This document shows, one piece after another, positions 23,520-35,705 of a DNA stretch of 64,000 nucleotides (position 1 is its first letter; each line of letters starts with the position of its first letter). Where the stretch lies: NCBI RefSeq assembly GCF_002105155.1, contig NW_019028987.1:674501-738500 (forward strand), in the 5' to 3' direction. The notes under the pieces are model-generated. The model searched no databases. It was not told the origin of the DNA and saw only the letters and a list, made by a program, of their open reading frames with translations. This DNA is from Lobosporangium transversale (Eukaryota > Mortierellomycota > Mortierellomycetes > Mortierellales > Mortierellaceae). A program made the position numbers and the translations under genes.

Positions 23520-24179
23520 GGTGTACTTTAGATGCTACAAGCGATTAAGCGTCTTCTTACAGAGACTCAGGATCCGTCTTTGATCCCATCCAAGCGCTTG
23601 GCACTTCTCGAAACTTTGGAGAGCGTGCAGTCCGAGATGTTTGTTGACACTTACATTTTATACGGCAATACTTGCGATCAATTAGCTATGATGTATGCGC
23701 AAAAAGGAGATTTAGACAAGTCAATTGGATGGTGCAAAAAAGCACTTAAAGCAGTTGTTGTCCACTTTGCACACAACTCAATCGAAGTTGCTCAGGAAAC
23801 ACTCAAACTTGCAGGGCTTTTATTCAACAAGTAAGTTAAAAAAACCTATCCATTTGTTATTCATCCATAGCAGCCATGTTCATAATCGATTATAGATCGA
23901 ACCACTCAAAATTCATAATCAGGGTCCATAACTAATGCCATATAATCGAGAATGGAGCACGGCTAATGTGTTTCAATATGCATCTTCTATGTGAAAATGA
24001 AAAGTGTCTTATGACTGACACCTTTTTCTTTACCATGCCTTAGTATGCAAGTCAAGGAAGCGATGAAGCAGGTGCAGATTGCAATAACACTTTACAGGGA
24101 CCATTATGGGGTCAATTCTCGTCACCCAGACTTGCTTGAGTTGTATGAGATGGAGAAGATTCTCAAACCCCTTGTTTGA
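21531..24179 (+). CDS. SET and MYND domain protein (SMYD4-like lysine methyltransferase)
   Basis: Exons 21531-23164, 23282-23453, 23532-23830, 24044-24179; phases agree; 746 residues. Two Cys pairs near residues 195-220 (LCEECLRRL, VACPSCPKV), then RFCSQSCLQSAWRAWHGYEC form a MYND zinc finger (about residues 195-280) with a long low-complexity loop between its halves. The SET core follows with the cofactor/active-site motif MFNHSCTPNAMVVF (about 450), FIKISYGPQ (about 510) and the post-SET cysteines FECDCSACDD; a further cysteine pair CPTCSSPI lies in exon 2. The C-terminal ~150 residues are helical and TPR-like (MYAQKGDLDKSIGWCKKAL). The family methylates lysines in histones or other proteins; the substrate here is unknown. 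The start is ATG 21531, 34 bp after the mariner element. Confidence 0.87.
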
Positions 24180-24424
24180 CCATTGTCTGATACTTTTAGT
24201 AGCACTAGAGTAGTAATGGTAATAGATCTATTATGTCTTATTTGGGTAGAGGAATAAACAGTAGTGTCATATTGCTATGTTATAATTGACTAATGCTTTG
24301 TTCACTTGCCAGACGCGAAGCAGAGAAAAATGTTAGCGATGTTTAGGATCTGTTAGTGGAGCTAGTATTTGCTGTTAGTTAGCGCGACCTTTACGTCGCA
24401 TACGAGACTTGTACCTCGAGATGA

Positions 24425-27400
24425 TTATGACTGAGACGAGCTCGTGTCCACCTTCTTTTGACGCGTTCCGACCATGTTTCCACCACTTTCTCCTGAAGGT
24501 TTAGAGATCGTGCCATACTGACTAGCAGCATGCGAAATCGAGGCCCTAAGATCATGGCTAACTCGATCCCCCTTGTTAGCTGCTTGTTGTATTTGTTGGG
24601 CATGCAATGTTGATGCTATGGAGCTCAACGGAGTACTGCTGCCGCTTTGGGAATGTAACACTGGTATCATGGCTTCTAATCCCTGGCCAGGGTTAGTAAC
24701 TCTGTATTCTGGCCCCACTGGCTGATCTCGAAAAGGGTCTTGAGGATCAAAATTAAATATGTGATCACGCTCGTTGATTGAATTTTGAAGAGAGCGGTAA
24801 TCAGAGATAATCTGTGCTTCAGAATCAATGACTCCGCTTGTCTCATCAGGATGGCGATGGGGTATACTAGAATTGGCAACGCCGCTCTGGCATTGAGGTA
24901 ATGAGCGAACATGTCGTGCTTGTGACGATGCTGCAGCTCGCTCATACGATTCCACCGTTGGGTACTGGTATGGTTGATCGACATCACGGTAAGGTGAAAG
25001 GGGTGCTTCTCTTGTGGCAGAGGATGGTAGATATGAAGGTGGCAATGCAGGTGGCGCTTCTCCCGTATCCGTGAACCATGCTTCGAACTCAGCGGCTGGC
25101 GTAATTACGCCGAATAGATCTTGGGACCAGCGACCAAGCCGTTCCAGCTCACGGATGATATCTTCCATGACAAGGGCATAGGCGTAGTAAAAGATATAGC
25201 GTTCATCGATATCTTCTGCCATAACCACCTTTTTCTGAACCACAGGTAGTTGTCTAATCTTTTGGATCAACCTTAAACGAGCGTTATTCGCCGGAGGAAG
25301 GTAGGGTGGCAGGGGTGTCTTGAGTCGCAATGCCGATGCAATCGTATAGAAATACAGGAGCACATTACCGACCATTTCTCGTCGTTCTCTGTTCACAGGG
25401 ATGATAAAATCTCGTCTTGCGCTCTCAACCCATTCATCCTTGGTAATGACAAGGCGCATTGATAGGAACCGATCCAGGATGTTTTGGCAACTTCCCAGCA
25501 TGTTCTTATAAGTGTCGACGGGGAACTTTCCCTTAAGACGCGGTTCATTCGGCGTCTCCTCCAACAGAGCGTACAGTCCCAAGAGCTGCAGTTGCAGTGA
25601 AAGTTCGATCGCCATGAACTCCTTATTCATCTTTTCAATATGCATCTCGCCTGACTCAACAAGCGCGGTTTCTTGCCCTTGATTAGAGGTTTGGAACATT
25701 TCCTGGAAAGTTGATCTTCTGGCGAGCTCTCGAAACTTTGACTGATCCTTCTGGTGGGGGCCTTCGGTCGGTATGATGCTGACGCGATCGAGATTGATCG
25801 AATATACAGAAACCAGGCGGTTATACAGCCAACTAATGTTCAGTAACAGGTCGCTTAGTCCTTTACGAAGTTCTACACGCGCTTCATATGGCCACACATA
25901 GCTGGTCACTAAAACACCAATGATGACTCCTATGCTGACAGCCACCGCACGGTGAAAGGCAATGGTCCAAACTGTGGAAACGTGCGATGGATCATCAGGG
26001 ATTTCAGGCTTCGGCGCTTCAGGTACGCTCCTGAACTTAGAGAACGAAAAGTGGCCACCAGAAAGAACATCGTCATCATCATCGTCAGGAGGGACAGTAC
26101 CATCGCCATTTCTACGATTGTATGTCTGGATAAGCACCAGGTTGAAAGCCAATAGCGTTACTTGTCCAATTCTCGGGTAACTTGAACAGAGCACAAGATA
26201 AAAATTGGGCAGCGCAAAGAAAAAACAGCAAACTGGGAGCATGATCTCATGCGCAGGGAAGATCAAATACACGACGACGCCCACGCAGCATCCTACGAGC
26301 GTACCCAATATCCTGTATAGCGCTACTATGTTGGTGCCGCCTACAGTTGGCACCATTACTATAAGCATCGAGATTAAGGCCCACTCGCCTCGGTATTGGA
26401 CAAAATATGGCCTAGTCCAGTCAACAAATGCTGGTATTAAGATAATTGTAGCACTAATAGCTGCCTTGACAGCATACTTGATCTGAAAGGATCGAAAAAG
26501 ATGCAGAAACTTCCATAGTCGAGTCGACCAACGCTGTGAAAATGTTGAAGGTACAGGCGTTTGAAGTGTGTTTGCCTTGTTGTGGATATTGGGCTTTGGA
26601 AACAGTCTTTGTTTGCGCCGTCTACGAAAGCCAATAGAGTCATAGACACCATGTTGCTGATAGTCAGGAGTACCATGTACCGCAGGCTCATGTATTAATC
26701 GTGCGCTCTGGTTGCTGGGTGGTGAATTCAAACCTATCTCAGGATCTGTTTGATAAGTTCAGTCACTTTAGTCATTGCATGCATCTTGGATATTTACGGC
26801 TCTCTAGATATATTCTTACCATAAGTAGCATCATTGATAATGGTCCTATTCGTGGGTTGCTGTCGCAATCGCCTTGGATAGCCTGTGAGCTGAAACCAGA
26901 TCCGACGCCACAAACTCTGCCTATTTCTCTCAATCCACAGCGGCAAACCATCATCACCACCCACCAATCTCTCCACGCAGCTCACAAGATGGGAGAGTTC
27001 CCTGGAAAATTCCATAAGATTGAATACGAAAAAATACACCAAAAAAATCTGTTCGCCAACAGGTGCCTTCTCCATCACAAAATCACCCATTGCATTTGGC
27101 TGAGGAGTCGATTCTGCTTCCGCTCTGCTGCTAGCCATAAGCCCCTGCAATGATGGCTCGCTCATGGGCTTAGTCATTCCATTAGATCTTCTCATGGTGA
27201 CTGAGTGTCGTCTATAATGGTGAGTATAGAAACGCTTTAGTGCTTTTGAGTTAGCCGCCTCAAAGATATCCAGCGCTTTCGCGAGATTACATCGCATAAG
27301 TTGGAGACTTGGGTTGTTTTTAAAGTATCGGCGTGAAAGTTCGGGATGAAGTGAATTGTTTCCACCCTCAAAAGCAGAGTCTGAGTGTGCTTCTGCGCTG

Positions 27401-29897
27401 TCATAGCCATGTTGGTTCAAATGAGACTGAATGGTCCTTGAGCGAGATCGAGACGGCACAGCTGAAGATACGCGACTCACATCAGCGTCGGTGAAAATAT
27501 CTTGAAGGTGCTTAGTAGTCAATTTGCATGTAAGAGCGAGAGATTTCATTGGCTTGCCAACGTGATCCAAGAACTCGATCAGATCCGCACTTGCGCTCTG
27601 ATCCTGGTCTAGGCTCAAGCTCCCAATAAGACTAAATGACGACATGTGCCCTCCCACCCCAAGTCCGTGTTCCCCTTCACCCTGAGGCCTAATGAAAGCG
27701 GCGTTAATATCAGTACTGCTAGAGCTGGGATGTACCGACGTTCTACCATCCTTGCGCTGCTCATCTTTCTTGAGCATGTCATATTGTAGGCCGCACGAGC
27801 TCCGAAGACCATTTAAATACTGAGCTAAGGTGTTCAGGGACTTGACACAGTCCTCGTACTTTTTAATGTCTTTTCCAGGGTCCTCCAGCTGTGCTTCCTC
27901 TAGTGATTTCGCAAGCGCTGAAAAGGATTTGACTTGCGACTCTATCATTTTTTGCACTGATTCAGAACCAAAAGGCGTTGTATCATCTTCTAGGAGGAAT
28001 GTCTTGGTCAACAGCTTTAATAAAAGCCTAAACGAGCTTAAAGACTTGCCCATATCTTGTCTGAAACGGTTATAAAGAGCAGATATATATATTAGGCTCT
28101 TATTTGATAACATCCAGCAGGTCTATCACATTTACAGTCAACTCAATAACTAACCGGAGTTTCTCGTGTGCACTTTCGGGCCAAAGTATAATGCTGATCG
28201 CTGTTGAAATAAAGACTCCCAGAAGCATCGATGTCGTTATAGCGAGAACTCGAGTCATGTTAAACTCCATCAAAGTAAGAGCACCTTCCTTTGTCAGTGT
28301 CACAAGGATTATGATATGAGACAGAGTACAAGCTACGATTAGACGTCAAGAGGAACAAGTTGGAAATGATAAATTAATGAGACCAATGTGAAGATATTTG
28401 AGCAAGCCATTCGAATAATCGTTGCATATGGATATCTAACTTACCTACGTTTACCGTAGGCCGATTGTAGTACGCCTTTGCATACGCAATGATGAACGTA
28501 GACCCTCCACCAAAGATGACGACAGTGACTACATGACCCCAGATATAAAGGCTCCTATTGTTGAACCAAACTGCACTAGCCATGCTGGCGATAGAGACAA
28601 GAAAACCAAATCCGATCGCACAGAGTCCAGCTACGACAGCATCCACCATTCGTCCCAAGGTTTTTGCAGGATTGAAAAACACTGCTGATGTCGCAGCCAA
28701 ATGACCTGAAACCCCGATGTATGGCAGAAAGAATGGAGTGAATGAAATAAGACACGCAAAAAGATACGCTAAGGATGCCTTGAGGATACGTCGATTTGGA
28801 ATTGATAGTGTGAATTGTGTGATGTAGAGCCAAACGGCTAGGATGCTGTTGAATAAGCACTTGAAAGGGTAGTTGTTATATCCAGACGAAGATGAATGAT
28901 GACGGTCATTGAGTGAGTCAGAGTAAGGCCAAGAAGAGACTGGATCGCCTTGTGCATGCTCGAGTCCATGTACAGGCCTTCTTCCGCCATCACCTTGCTG
29001 ATGGCCCGTGTATTTTCGCGAATACGGCCCCGTTTGCTGATAATTGAGTAGCGGGCTGCTCTCAGATGCGCTACCACTATCGTTCTCACTACTGCTCTCC
29101 CTAATCGCGATTTTGTTTTTCAGAAAGACATGAAGCACGAGTTAAACTCTCCAAATTTCGCAGAAAGATTCAGCTGGTAGAAAAATTCATTATTGTAGAC
29201 ATACTCTTCATCATCAACCTGTGTTGTTAGACTAAACGTTCTCTGCTTGCGGACACCGTCGTCATAAACAACCTCAAATCCACTGAAGCGGCTCTCCGGT
29301 ATACTGGTACCCATCCATCCTGTCGAACCAATACCTGATTCAGGGTGCCCACGGCGACTAGGATTATCGTTCTGAGTCTGAAATTGTACTCCAGATGTAC
29401 TCAATTGACCACGGTCAGCTTCGCCGTATCCGCATTGTCCGATATCAGTTCTAGTATTCTCTGCTTCTTCAGCAGAATGAAGCACTTGGGCAAGTGATCG
29501 TGCAGGCGTAGGCGAATACTCATTCATTTGCCGCGCTTGTTGTGATTCTGAGAAAGATCTGGGCGCCAACGCTGGTGAGATATTTTGCTCCCCCGTATTT
29601 GCTCTGGCTCTTGACCTATCCTCACCGTCATTACGAGCACCGACTGCATTGCGAGGCAACTGTATTGGGCGAATTGATACCGGCGACGACGCTAGTTCCG
29701 GCTGTTGCATTGCTGAAGTATTTGAAGGTTCAGTCAAAGTATTGTCTAAGGAATTTACGGACTCTGAGTTCATTATTGCCATTGATGCATTGCTGTATGA
29801 GTTTTCTAATATGTCTAGCTGTTGAAAAGATGTCTGTTCAGATGTATTGATGGTAAAGGAATTATTTGGGTTTTGGCTGGTGAATTGAGCATGCTCC

Positions 29898-29899
<2 letters not shown>
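24425..29899 (-). CDS. FUSC / aromatic-acid-exporter-like multispan membrane protein (DUF2421 type)
   Basis: Exons, minus strand: 29899-29205, 29100-28445, 28332-28155, 28060-26820, 26733-24425; phases agree; about 1,692 residues. The N-terminal ~230 residues are Ser/Asn-rich. The first membrane block (about six segments) runs from SILAVWLYITQFTLSI to LGVFISTAISIILWP, followed by a helical soluble part starting KLLTKTFLLEDD. A second block of about six segments in the last exon runs from YAVKAAISATIILIPAFVDW to VAVSIGVIIGVLVTSYVWP, followed by a long cytosolic tail. This duplicated 6-TM plus soluble arrangement is that of fungal FUSC/ArAE_2 proteins (related to fusaric acid resistance pumps and yeast Bre4). 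Role in export of aromatic or organic acids is inferred; the substrate is unknown. Confidence 0.88.

Positions 29900-29901
<2 letters not shown>

Positions 29902-29933
<32 letters not shown>
29902..29933. repeat. (GA)n microsatellite just upstream of the FUSC start codon
   Basis: Sixteen GA units ending 2 nt before the start codon. In the sense of the gene it is a (CT)n pyrimidine tract in the 5' leader. Confidence 0.95.
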
Positions 29934-29938
<5 letters not shown>

Positions 29939-30145
29939 AAGTAGCCTTGGTGAAAAAATGAATTATGAAAGGAAAGAGGATGTGAATAAGGAATTTAGAG
30001 GAGCATGAAAAAAAAGGATAATCACACTAAAAAAGGGGGCAAAGGTATTCATCCACTCAGGACTGTCTTGTTGCCACATGCCTAAACAAATATGTACAAT
30101 GGCGTCGCATCCATTTTATTGCCAGATATCGCAATATTTAGTTTT

Positions 30146-31759
30146 TTAGCCTGGTGATATTTGTTGCAATGACTCTCCTTCCTCATCCATGTTTATAGTT
30201 AGGCGGTTACTTGCCATCGAATGTAATTCTGCTAGAAACTTTGGTATGGGGTTTTGTGCCACACCAAGAGGTATTAGAGACTTGATTCCCTCGATCACAT
30301 TGCCACCTTCAAGGACCACTTTGATCGGAAATGGCAATTTTGTCGAGCGTCCAAGTCCGAAGTCTTTACTTTTGTTTGTGTATGGCAGATTAAGCTGTAG
30401 ATCCACTCTATGAAGACTAGGTTGCGCATTAGGACCAAAATCACTGACTATGGATCGATCACGTGCTATTATTTTGGTTGGATCTTCAGTACAGATATCC
30501 CTCAATCCGTTCGTATATCTATCTAGTGGATCTGTAGAAGATGCCATGGATGCCATTATTTGTTAGGGATGAAATATTAGTCAATTTTGGAAAGAGAGCG
30601 CCACATTCGCATTTCCCGAATACTCAATAGTACCCTCTAGTCTTCGTTTCTTTGGGATGTTCGCTAGTGGGTTATTATCCAGCTGACCAAGTCGGTACCG
30701 GCTATGTGGTCCCTGAGAATCTTTATGCAACAAAAGCTCTTGAAGGGACGTTGGAGACTTGCTTGCCAGTGGCCACTCTTCAATTTCAGCCGCTTTAAAT
30801 AACCGTAATATTGCCTATCAGTCAGTGGATACAGACACGTTGCATATGCTGGTTAGTTGGAACGGTACCTATCATGACTATGATCTTTTACCTGTTGACA
30901 TTGCAAATTCTTACCTGCATCACGAAATCCCTCCATTCCGCTTTAAATGTCCCGCACAAAAGATACTTCGAGTTTATAAACCAGATCAAGTATATAACGG
31001 CTGTTGGAGGCGGTAGTGTATGAGGTGCCAACCCGTCATGGATGCTTAATCTGATCCAAACCTTTTCTTTGTCTTGTAATACTTGAACATGCTATTACCC
31101 AGTAAATGGATACAACACGTCGCGATAAGTACTTAATAGCGAGCCATTTATCTCTTTAATGTTGGGTTAAGGTGCTTCAATAGATTAAACGTCTTACATG
31201 CTTCAGAAAAGGCGCAAGGTGGTGCGAAAGTGTCCTTTCAATCTTTGAGGGATCAAGCCATCTTTTTCTTAGGGTGGCTATAGAACACGAAGGATTTTAG
31301 CGTAATTCAATACAGTAATATGTCATTAACGGTGTAATTCCTTAGAGATAGTCGTTCACTGTCCTTACTCTCGTCACCATAATTCATTCTAAGTGTTCTC
31401 CAGTTTTTCAAGTTGGCATGTTGTGAATAATAAGCTAGATCCAAATCAGCTACTTGCGTGGAGTTCAGTCCTGTACGCCAGTCAACTCTCAACATCCTAT
31501 CCACGACAGTATTTCTGTTGCCATTCTCTTTTATCCACCAATATCGTTTTTCGACCTGTGCTTTATACTCGTGATCCTCCATTTCCCTCTTTTCATAGCT
31601 TTCTTCGTCTACATACAACTCCTTTTCAGGTTGTCGATGAGGACGAGTAATGGGATGAATGTGAATCCAACGGAGAGCCATGTCAACGAGCGCATCCTTT
31701 GAATGGCGGTTGGTGATATGTCTCAGCGCTGACGAATCTGGAAAAAGTCGTCTCTCCAT
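30146..31759 (-). CDS. CHL4: CENP-N / Chl4 kinetochore protein
   Basis: Exons, minus strand: 31759-31369, 31277-31198, 31091-30915, 30814-30634, 30531-30146; every junction closes in phase; 404 residues, close to yeast Chl4 (458) and human CENP-N (339). CENP-N binds the CENP-A nucleosome within the inner kinetochore (CCAN). Visible hallmarks: an N-terminal helical domain with RNTVVDRMLRVDWRTGLNST (Chl4: RNVIVNRILYVYWPDGLN); FLKHHVQVLQ across an exon junction; LPPPTAVIYLIWFINSKYLL; and the C-terminal IKVVLEGGNVIEGIKSLIPL, matching the conserved end. Recognised from partial family resemblance after assembling exons; I am fairly confident. It shares a 143-bp divergent promoter with the Abraxas gene. 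Confidence 0.82.
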
Positions 31760-31902
31760 GAATTCTTAAATGGTGAGTTAGGAAAAAAAAGAATTAATGA
31801 TATTCACAGCCACTTTAAACTTTCATGCAAAGAGCTTGACTTTGCATCGCTTCTCCAACCAAGACAACACAACCAACATTCAGTTTCTATATTATATTTA
31901 CT
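31760..31902. promoter_or_regulatory. Divergent promoter of CENP-N and Abraxas genes
   Basis: Only 143 bp separate the two opposed ATG codons, so transcription must start in a very small shared region. No motif recognised with confidence. Confidence 0.6.
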
Positions 31903-33519
31903 ATGGTTACAACTCCGTCTCTCCGTATCCAACTCAACGGTGTTCTCCTCTCAACGTTGCTATTTGAATGTGCCAATGCTAGAATCGATTTTGTAAACAT
32001 CATTGCTGCCACTATCCCAAGTCTTTTCATCAGCAAAAGCAGGCTTGAAACTCTTTTTGACCCCTGACCTATTCAGTGTCCATATTTTCAACTTTTAAAT
32101 AGGAAGGGCTTATTCTAGGTACTATCGTCTCTAAGACTCGCTCTGTTATCGATGATGCCTCAGATGCGCGCGTCAAAACTGTCTACACTACCGTTGGTAA
32201 CGTGTTCTCTTCAGTATTAAACCCATGGCCATCAATATTTTACAGTTTGTAGCCACTTTTTTACGTAGCGTGGTCTAAAAAAAACTCCTTTTCTTCTTTA
32301 CCAAACCACCATTTAGTCGTCCAAGGTGTATATAAAATCGAGCCCACCTTGCCAAAGTTTTATGGACATTCAGGATCGATCAACGAACAAGTTCTAGAGC
32401 AGTACAATATCCCATCGAATGTAAACAATCTAGACATAGTCCTAGATCAGTTTATTCCTTGCCGCGTATGGCCTTGGTAGTCCTTAACAGTTACTTTTGA
32501 CACGGCATCGCTGATTAGAGTAATTTCTTATATGAAAACGATAGCTTTCGATCCTTGGCTATCTTAAGTACAGGCGAACAGAAACACATGAACTTTCTTT
32601 ACGTGATAAGGCTGTAGCACTCAACCTGAAAATGTATTTAGAAAAGAAACGGGCTTCGCTCCAACCTTCGAATCCATTTGCGCCATCGGACGATCAGTTA
32701 TTCATAGTCATATTTGCGCTCTTTACTGCCAAGACCAACGAAAACCGATCGACACATGACTATGATTACACCTTTTGGTCTATCGAGGATGGCACAGCGT
32801 GAGTTGAAGGGAAAAAAATGCCGAGGTTCGCAGGATTATTCCGAAGCAATCCATATCTTTACTAACGCGACTCTGCGTTTGATCTTCTGTTTAGTCCATT
32901 CAAGGTGATACCAGCGCACATATCCAACATGATTGAGAGTCCGCAAGAGGATTATCAATCTTTTCAGTCAAACCTTGCGACAGGGATTTCGGGGTAACTA
33001 AAACAAACAAACGTTGTTAAAAGACAGAACTTGCTTCCAAGTGGGGTATTCTTACTGATAGTATATAATCTGTAGATTCTCTTCCAGTTATGGAATGATG
33101 AATACGATCAGAAGCGTTCCAACAATAACTTTAGTAGATGGACATGAAGCAATGTTCAGAGATTCTTTTGAGACAACCAAGGTGGGCTATTTTTTTTTTT
33201 TTTTTTTTTTTATGTGCAGGTAATTCTAATGCTGACTTTTCTTACTTATCACTTATAGTTGCTTACAAAGAGTGTCCTGGCTTCAGAACAGGCGGTAAGG
33301 AATGCTCTCAATGAGATTGAAGTGCTCAAAGAACAACTTGAGAACACTAAAGCTGCTGCTAGCGTCCGAAAACTCGAGCGTTTGCAGAAGGATGGGGAAT
33401 ATAGGCTTGATCCAGATATTAGACAGAACTGGCGACACCAGCAGCAGCAATACAATCATTCCGGCCCATCAGTAGTGTCACCATCAGATTCACGATCGCC
33501 CCCAGACCTCCTATACTAA
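31903..33519 (+). CDS. Abraxas/FAM175-like MPN- scaffold of the BRCC36 deubiquitinase complex
   Basis: Exons 31903-31992, 32103-32196, 32317-32465, 32545-32798, 32895-32993, 33088-33181, 33259-33519; all in phase; 346 residues. Abraxas and Abro1 are catalytically dead MPN proteins that pair with BRCC36 (K63-linkage deubiquitinase) in ARISC/BRISC. Matching features: SLRIQLNGVLLSTLLFECAN, EGLILGTIV, then LPKFYGHSGSINEQVLEQY (Abraxas: NSSGEVNEQAL), GYLKYRRTETHELSLRDKA (Abraxas: GWYKFRRHSDQIMTFRERL), STHDYDYTFWS and a C-terminal coiled coil (ASEQAVRNALNEIEVLKEQL). No JAMM metal motif is seen, as expected. The end of exon 3 is the least certain: a donor 27 nt earlier would drop nine residues. Confidence 0.85.
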
Positions 33520-33758
33520 TTGCATTGGGAATCATTGCCAATTAAAGAGAAAACACAAATAAAGACGAGACTTTCATCTTGGACTTGTCATTATCAAGTG
33601 CACTAGCTTAGCTATAAATGAACAATTTGTTTTTACGTCGCTGCTTCCTAGAGATTTTGCCGTTTTATTATTTAGAATTACAGCAGAGTTTTAAATGATA
33701 AAGGTTATCGCTTGATTGCTGATGTTGCCGCTTAAGAGGAATGAAAGATGTTTGCTAT

Positions 33759-35705
33759 TCACCATTGGATCCTCTCGATGCTTTGCTTCAGCCCTTTGTG
33801 TGGATATACATCACATTTCCACTTCCAAACTTCCTTCAAAGACGCATCATAGTAAGATTCTATTTCAGAGTCCTTATGCCCTGCCCTTTTAGCATAGATC
33901 TGCATCTGTGAGGCGATATATGCAACCACAACGCTGCCACTTCGTCCGTTACCATCTCTGCAGTGCACCAACACTTTCTTGCCCTGCGCAATCTCCTTCC
34001 TCAGAAATTCAACGGCCTCCTTCAGAACTGCATCGGAAATCACATTGTGCGCGCCTGGAGACATCGTAAGGACTTTGTGCTGAAAAGGCCACTTTGCTTG
34101 TCTTTCCTGACCATTCGCAAAGCTGCCATTTGATCCTGAGGATGGGCGCGAGGGTTGGCTTTCCCAAAATTGCTTGGAAAGGCCCGAAATGACTTTAGCA
34201 CTTGAAGGCGGGTTGCTATCGTTGAGCGAAGAGGGAGCCGTATCGATAGAAGCTGGTGTAGTAGAGGTGTTGCCTCCTTGTGTTGCGGTAGGTGACAATG
34301 TATGAGGATGGGTCGAGTCGCTTGTCTCTGCCGTGCCTGCCATGCTATTACCATTGACGCCAATTCTGGCAGAGGCTATCGGGGGAAGAGCGTTTGCATC
34401 AGGCGCAGTTGTTATTTCGAGAGACTCAATGGTGGGAGATGGATGCTCAAGTGATAGTGTGTTCGAACCTGGCTGCTCTTGGTTTTTTCCGGAGGATTTT
34501 TTCGCCTTCCTGCTCCTTGAAGCTGACTGCTGAGTATATTTCTCTTGTGAGGCTGGAGCGTTTGCAACGTTTTCTGAAGCATCGGCTTGCTTTGTACCGA
34601 TATTAGGAGCCGCAACTGTCAAGGCTGCATCGGCGGGAGCAGCTTCTTGCTCTTGATTCTGTCTGATGTTATCCAGGGGATTAGGCGGGTCAACGGAGGT
34701 CAATGAACGGTTTGATTGCTTAATGGATGATGGAAGCTTGACCATCATGTCTGTTACCGAGTTTCTGTGTGTAAGGCGCTCTGGCTCCTCGGGTATATCC
34801 ACAACGAGGGGCAGGAGATCATCTGAGGTGGAGCCAGGCTCGTGGTTGAGCATAAACTCATGTACGGATGAACGCCTCGAAGTATCTTTTAATGGATACG
34901 GCTGATAGCCATATTCTTCTGGCATATGCGAGTCTAAAGAAGGCAAAGTGCCCAAGGGAGTGATCGAGGACGACCTAGAAAGTGAAGAATAGCGTTTACG
35001 TTGAGTGTTTGCCGTGGCTTGCTCTATCCATGCGATCTTGTTGAGCTCCTTGTCAGTCTCAGGGATCTTTTCATCAAAGTCCAATATATCTCCCACAAGC
35101 GATAAAACGGAATCATATCCGGAAATCCTCGCACGAGTTGCGGCAGCGTGGTTGCCCAGATATAAACCTGGGCCTCCGACACTTGCTCCTCCTGCGTTAT
35201 AGCCCTCGACACGGGGCCCATCCTGACCAAAGACCATGACGGATTGTGGACCCATGGTCCAAGAGCTAGTCTTTGAAATATTGCGTGGCACTCGCACAGT
35301 AATAGAAACATCCTTGTTTCCTTCGAGCGTGGAATTGTTACTATTGGCTGTGTCTTCCGCCTCTGCAGCAGGCACCCACTGCCAGTTGGTTACATCTTTA
35401 TGTGACTTCCAACGCGCAGTCAGTCCAAAATCACCTCGGCCTGTCGGCTGAAATCTTGCTGCAAAGACGGCAATGCTGGTTCCAGGGATTACGTGCGACA
35501 GCTTCATAGGGATAGCGGACCAGACTGCAGGTCCATCGGGGTTCAGTTTGTGCAAAACGTTTGTCCACACCTCTGCCTGGATGTCCTCCGCGGGAAGAAA
35601 GTAGCCTTGTGGAAGTAATAACTCGAGCTCAACAGAGAGCATATCTGGCGCCTGTCGCCTGAGGTGTGTGCCCATGGGCGGATTAAGCGAGTGAAACGTG
35701 GCCAT
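33759..35705 (-). CDS. Dual-specificity phosphatase with a long insertion inside the catalytic domain
   Basis: Single exon, 648 residues from ATG 35705 (MATFHSLNPPMG); the frame is open 72 codons further upstream but that part is hydrophobic and not family-like. Residues 1-130 form a beta-rich N-terminal domain (for example VIPGTSIAVFAARFQPTGRG). About residue 177 the DSP start appears (GPGLYLGNHAAATRARI, SVLSLVGDILDF). Then about 330 residues of Ser/Thr/Asn-rich low complexity interrupt the fold. The domain resumes with KVLTMSPGAHNVISDAVLKE and the P-loop VLVHCRDGNGRSGSVVVAYI (HCx5R intact, Cys near residue 578). A tail ends YPHKGLKQSIERIQW. The cysteine and arginine needed for catalysis are present; the Asp general acid is not assigned. 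Substrate unknown; a polysaccharide-related phosphatase is only a guess. Confidence 0.82.
   Translation of the reverse strand: MATFHSLNPPMGTHLRRQAPDMLSVELELLLPQGYFLPAEDIQAEVWTNVLHKLNPDGPAVWSAIPMKLSHVIPGTSIAVFAARFQPTGRGDFGLTARWKSHKDVTNWQWVPAAEAEDTANSNNSTLEGNKDVSITVRVPRNISKTSSWTMGPQSVMVFGQDGPRVEGYNAGGASVGGPGLYLGNHAAATRARISGYDSVLSLVGDILDFDEKIPETDKELNKIAWIEQATANTQRKRYSSLSRSSSITPLGTLPSLDSHMPEEYGYQPYPLKDTSRRSSVHEFMLNHEPGSTSDDLLPLVVDIPEEPERLTHRNSVTDMMVKLPSSIKQSNRSLTSVDPPNPLDNIRQNQEQEAAPADAALTVAAPNIGTKQADASENVANAPASQEKYTQQSASRSRKAKKSSGKNQEQPGSNTLSLEHPSPTIESLEITTAPDANALPPIASARIGVNGNSMAGTAETSDSTHPHTLSPTATQGGNTSTTPASIDTAPSSLNDSNPPSSAKVISGLSKQFWESQPSRPSSGSNGSFANGQERQAKWPFQHKVLTMSPGAHNVISDAVLKEAVEFLRKEIAQGKKVLVHCRDGNGRSGSVVVAYIASQMQIYAKRAGHKDSEIESYYDASLKEVWKWKCDVYPHKGLKQSIERIQW

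Noticed and set aside
30759-31016. Plus-strand 85-codon frame
   Set aside because: Antisense to CENP-N exons that splice cleanly and give the conserved family core.
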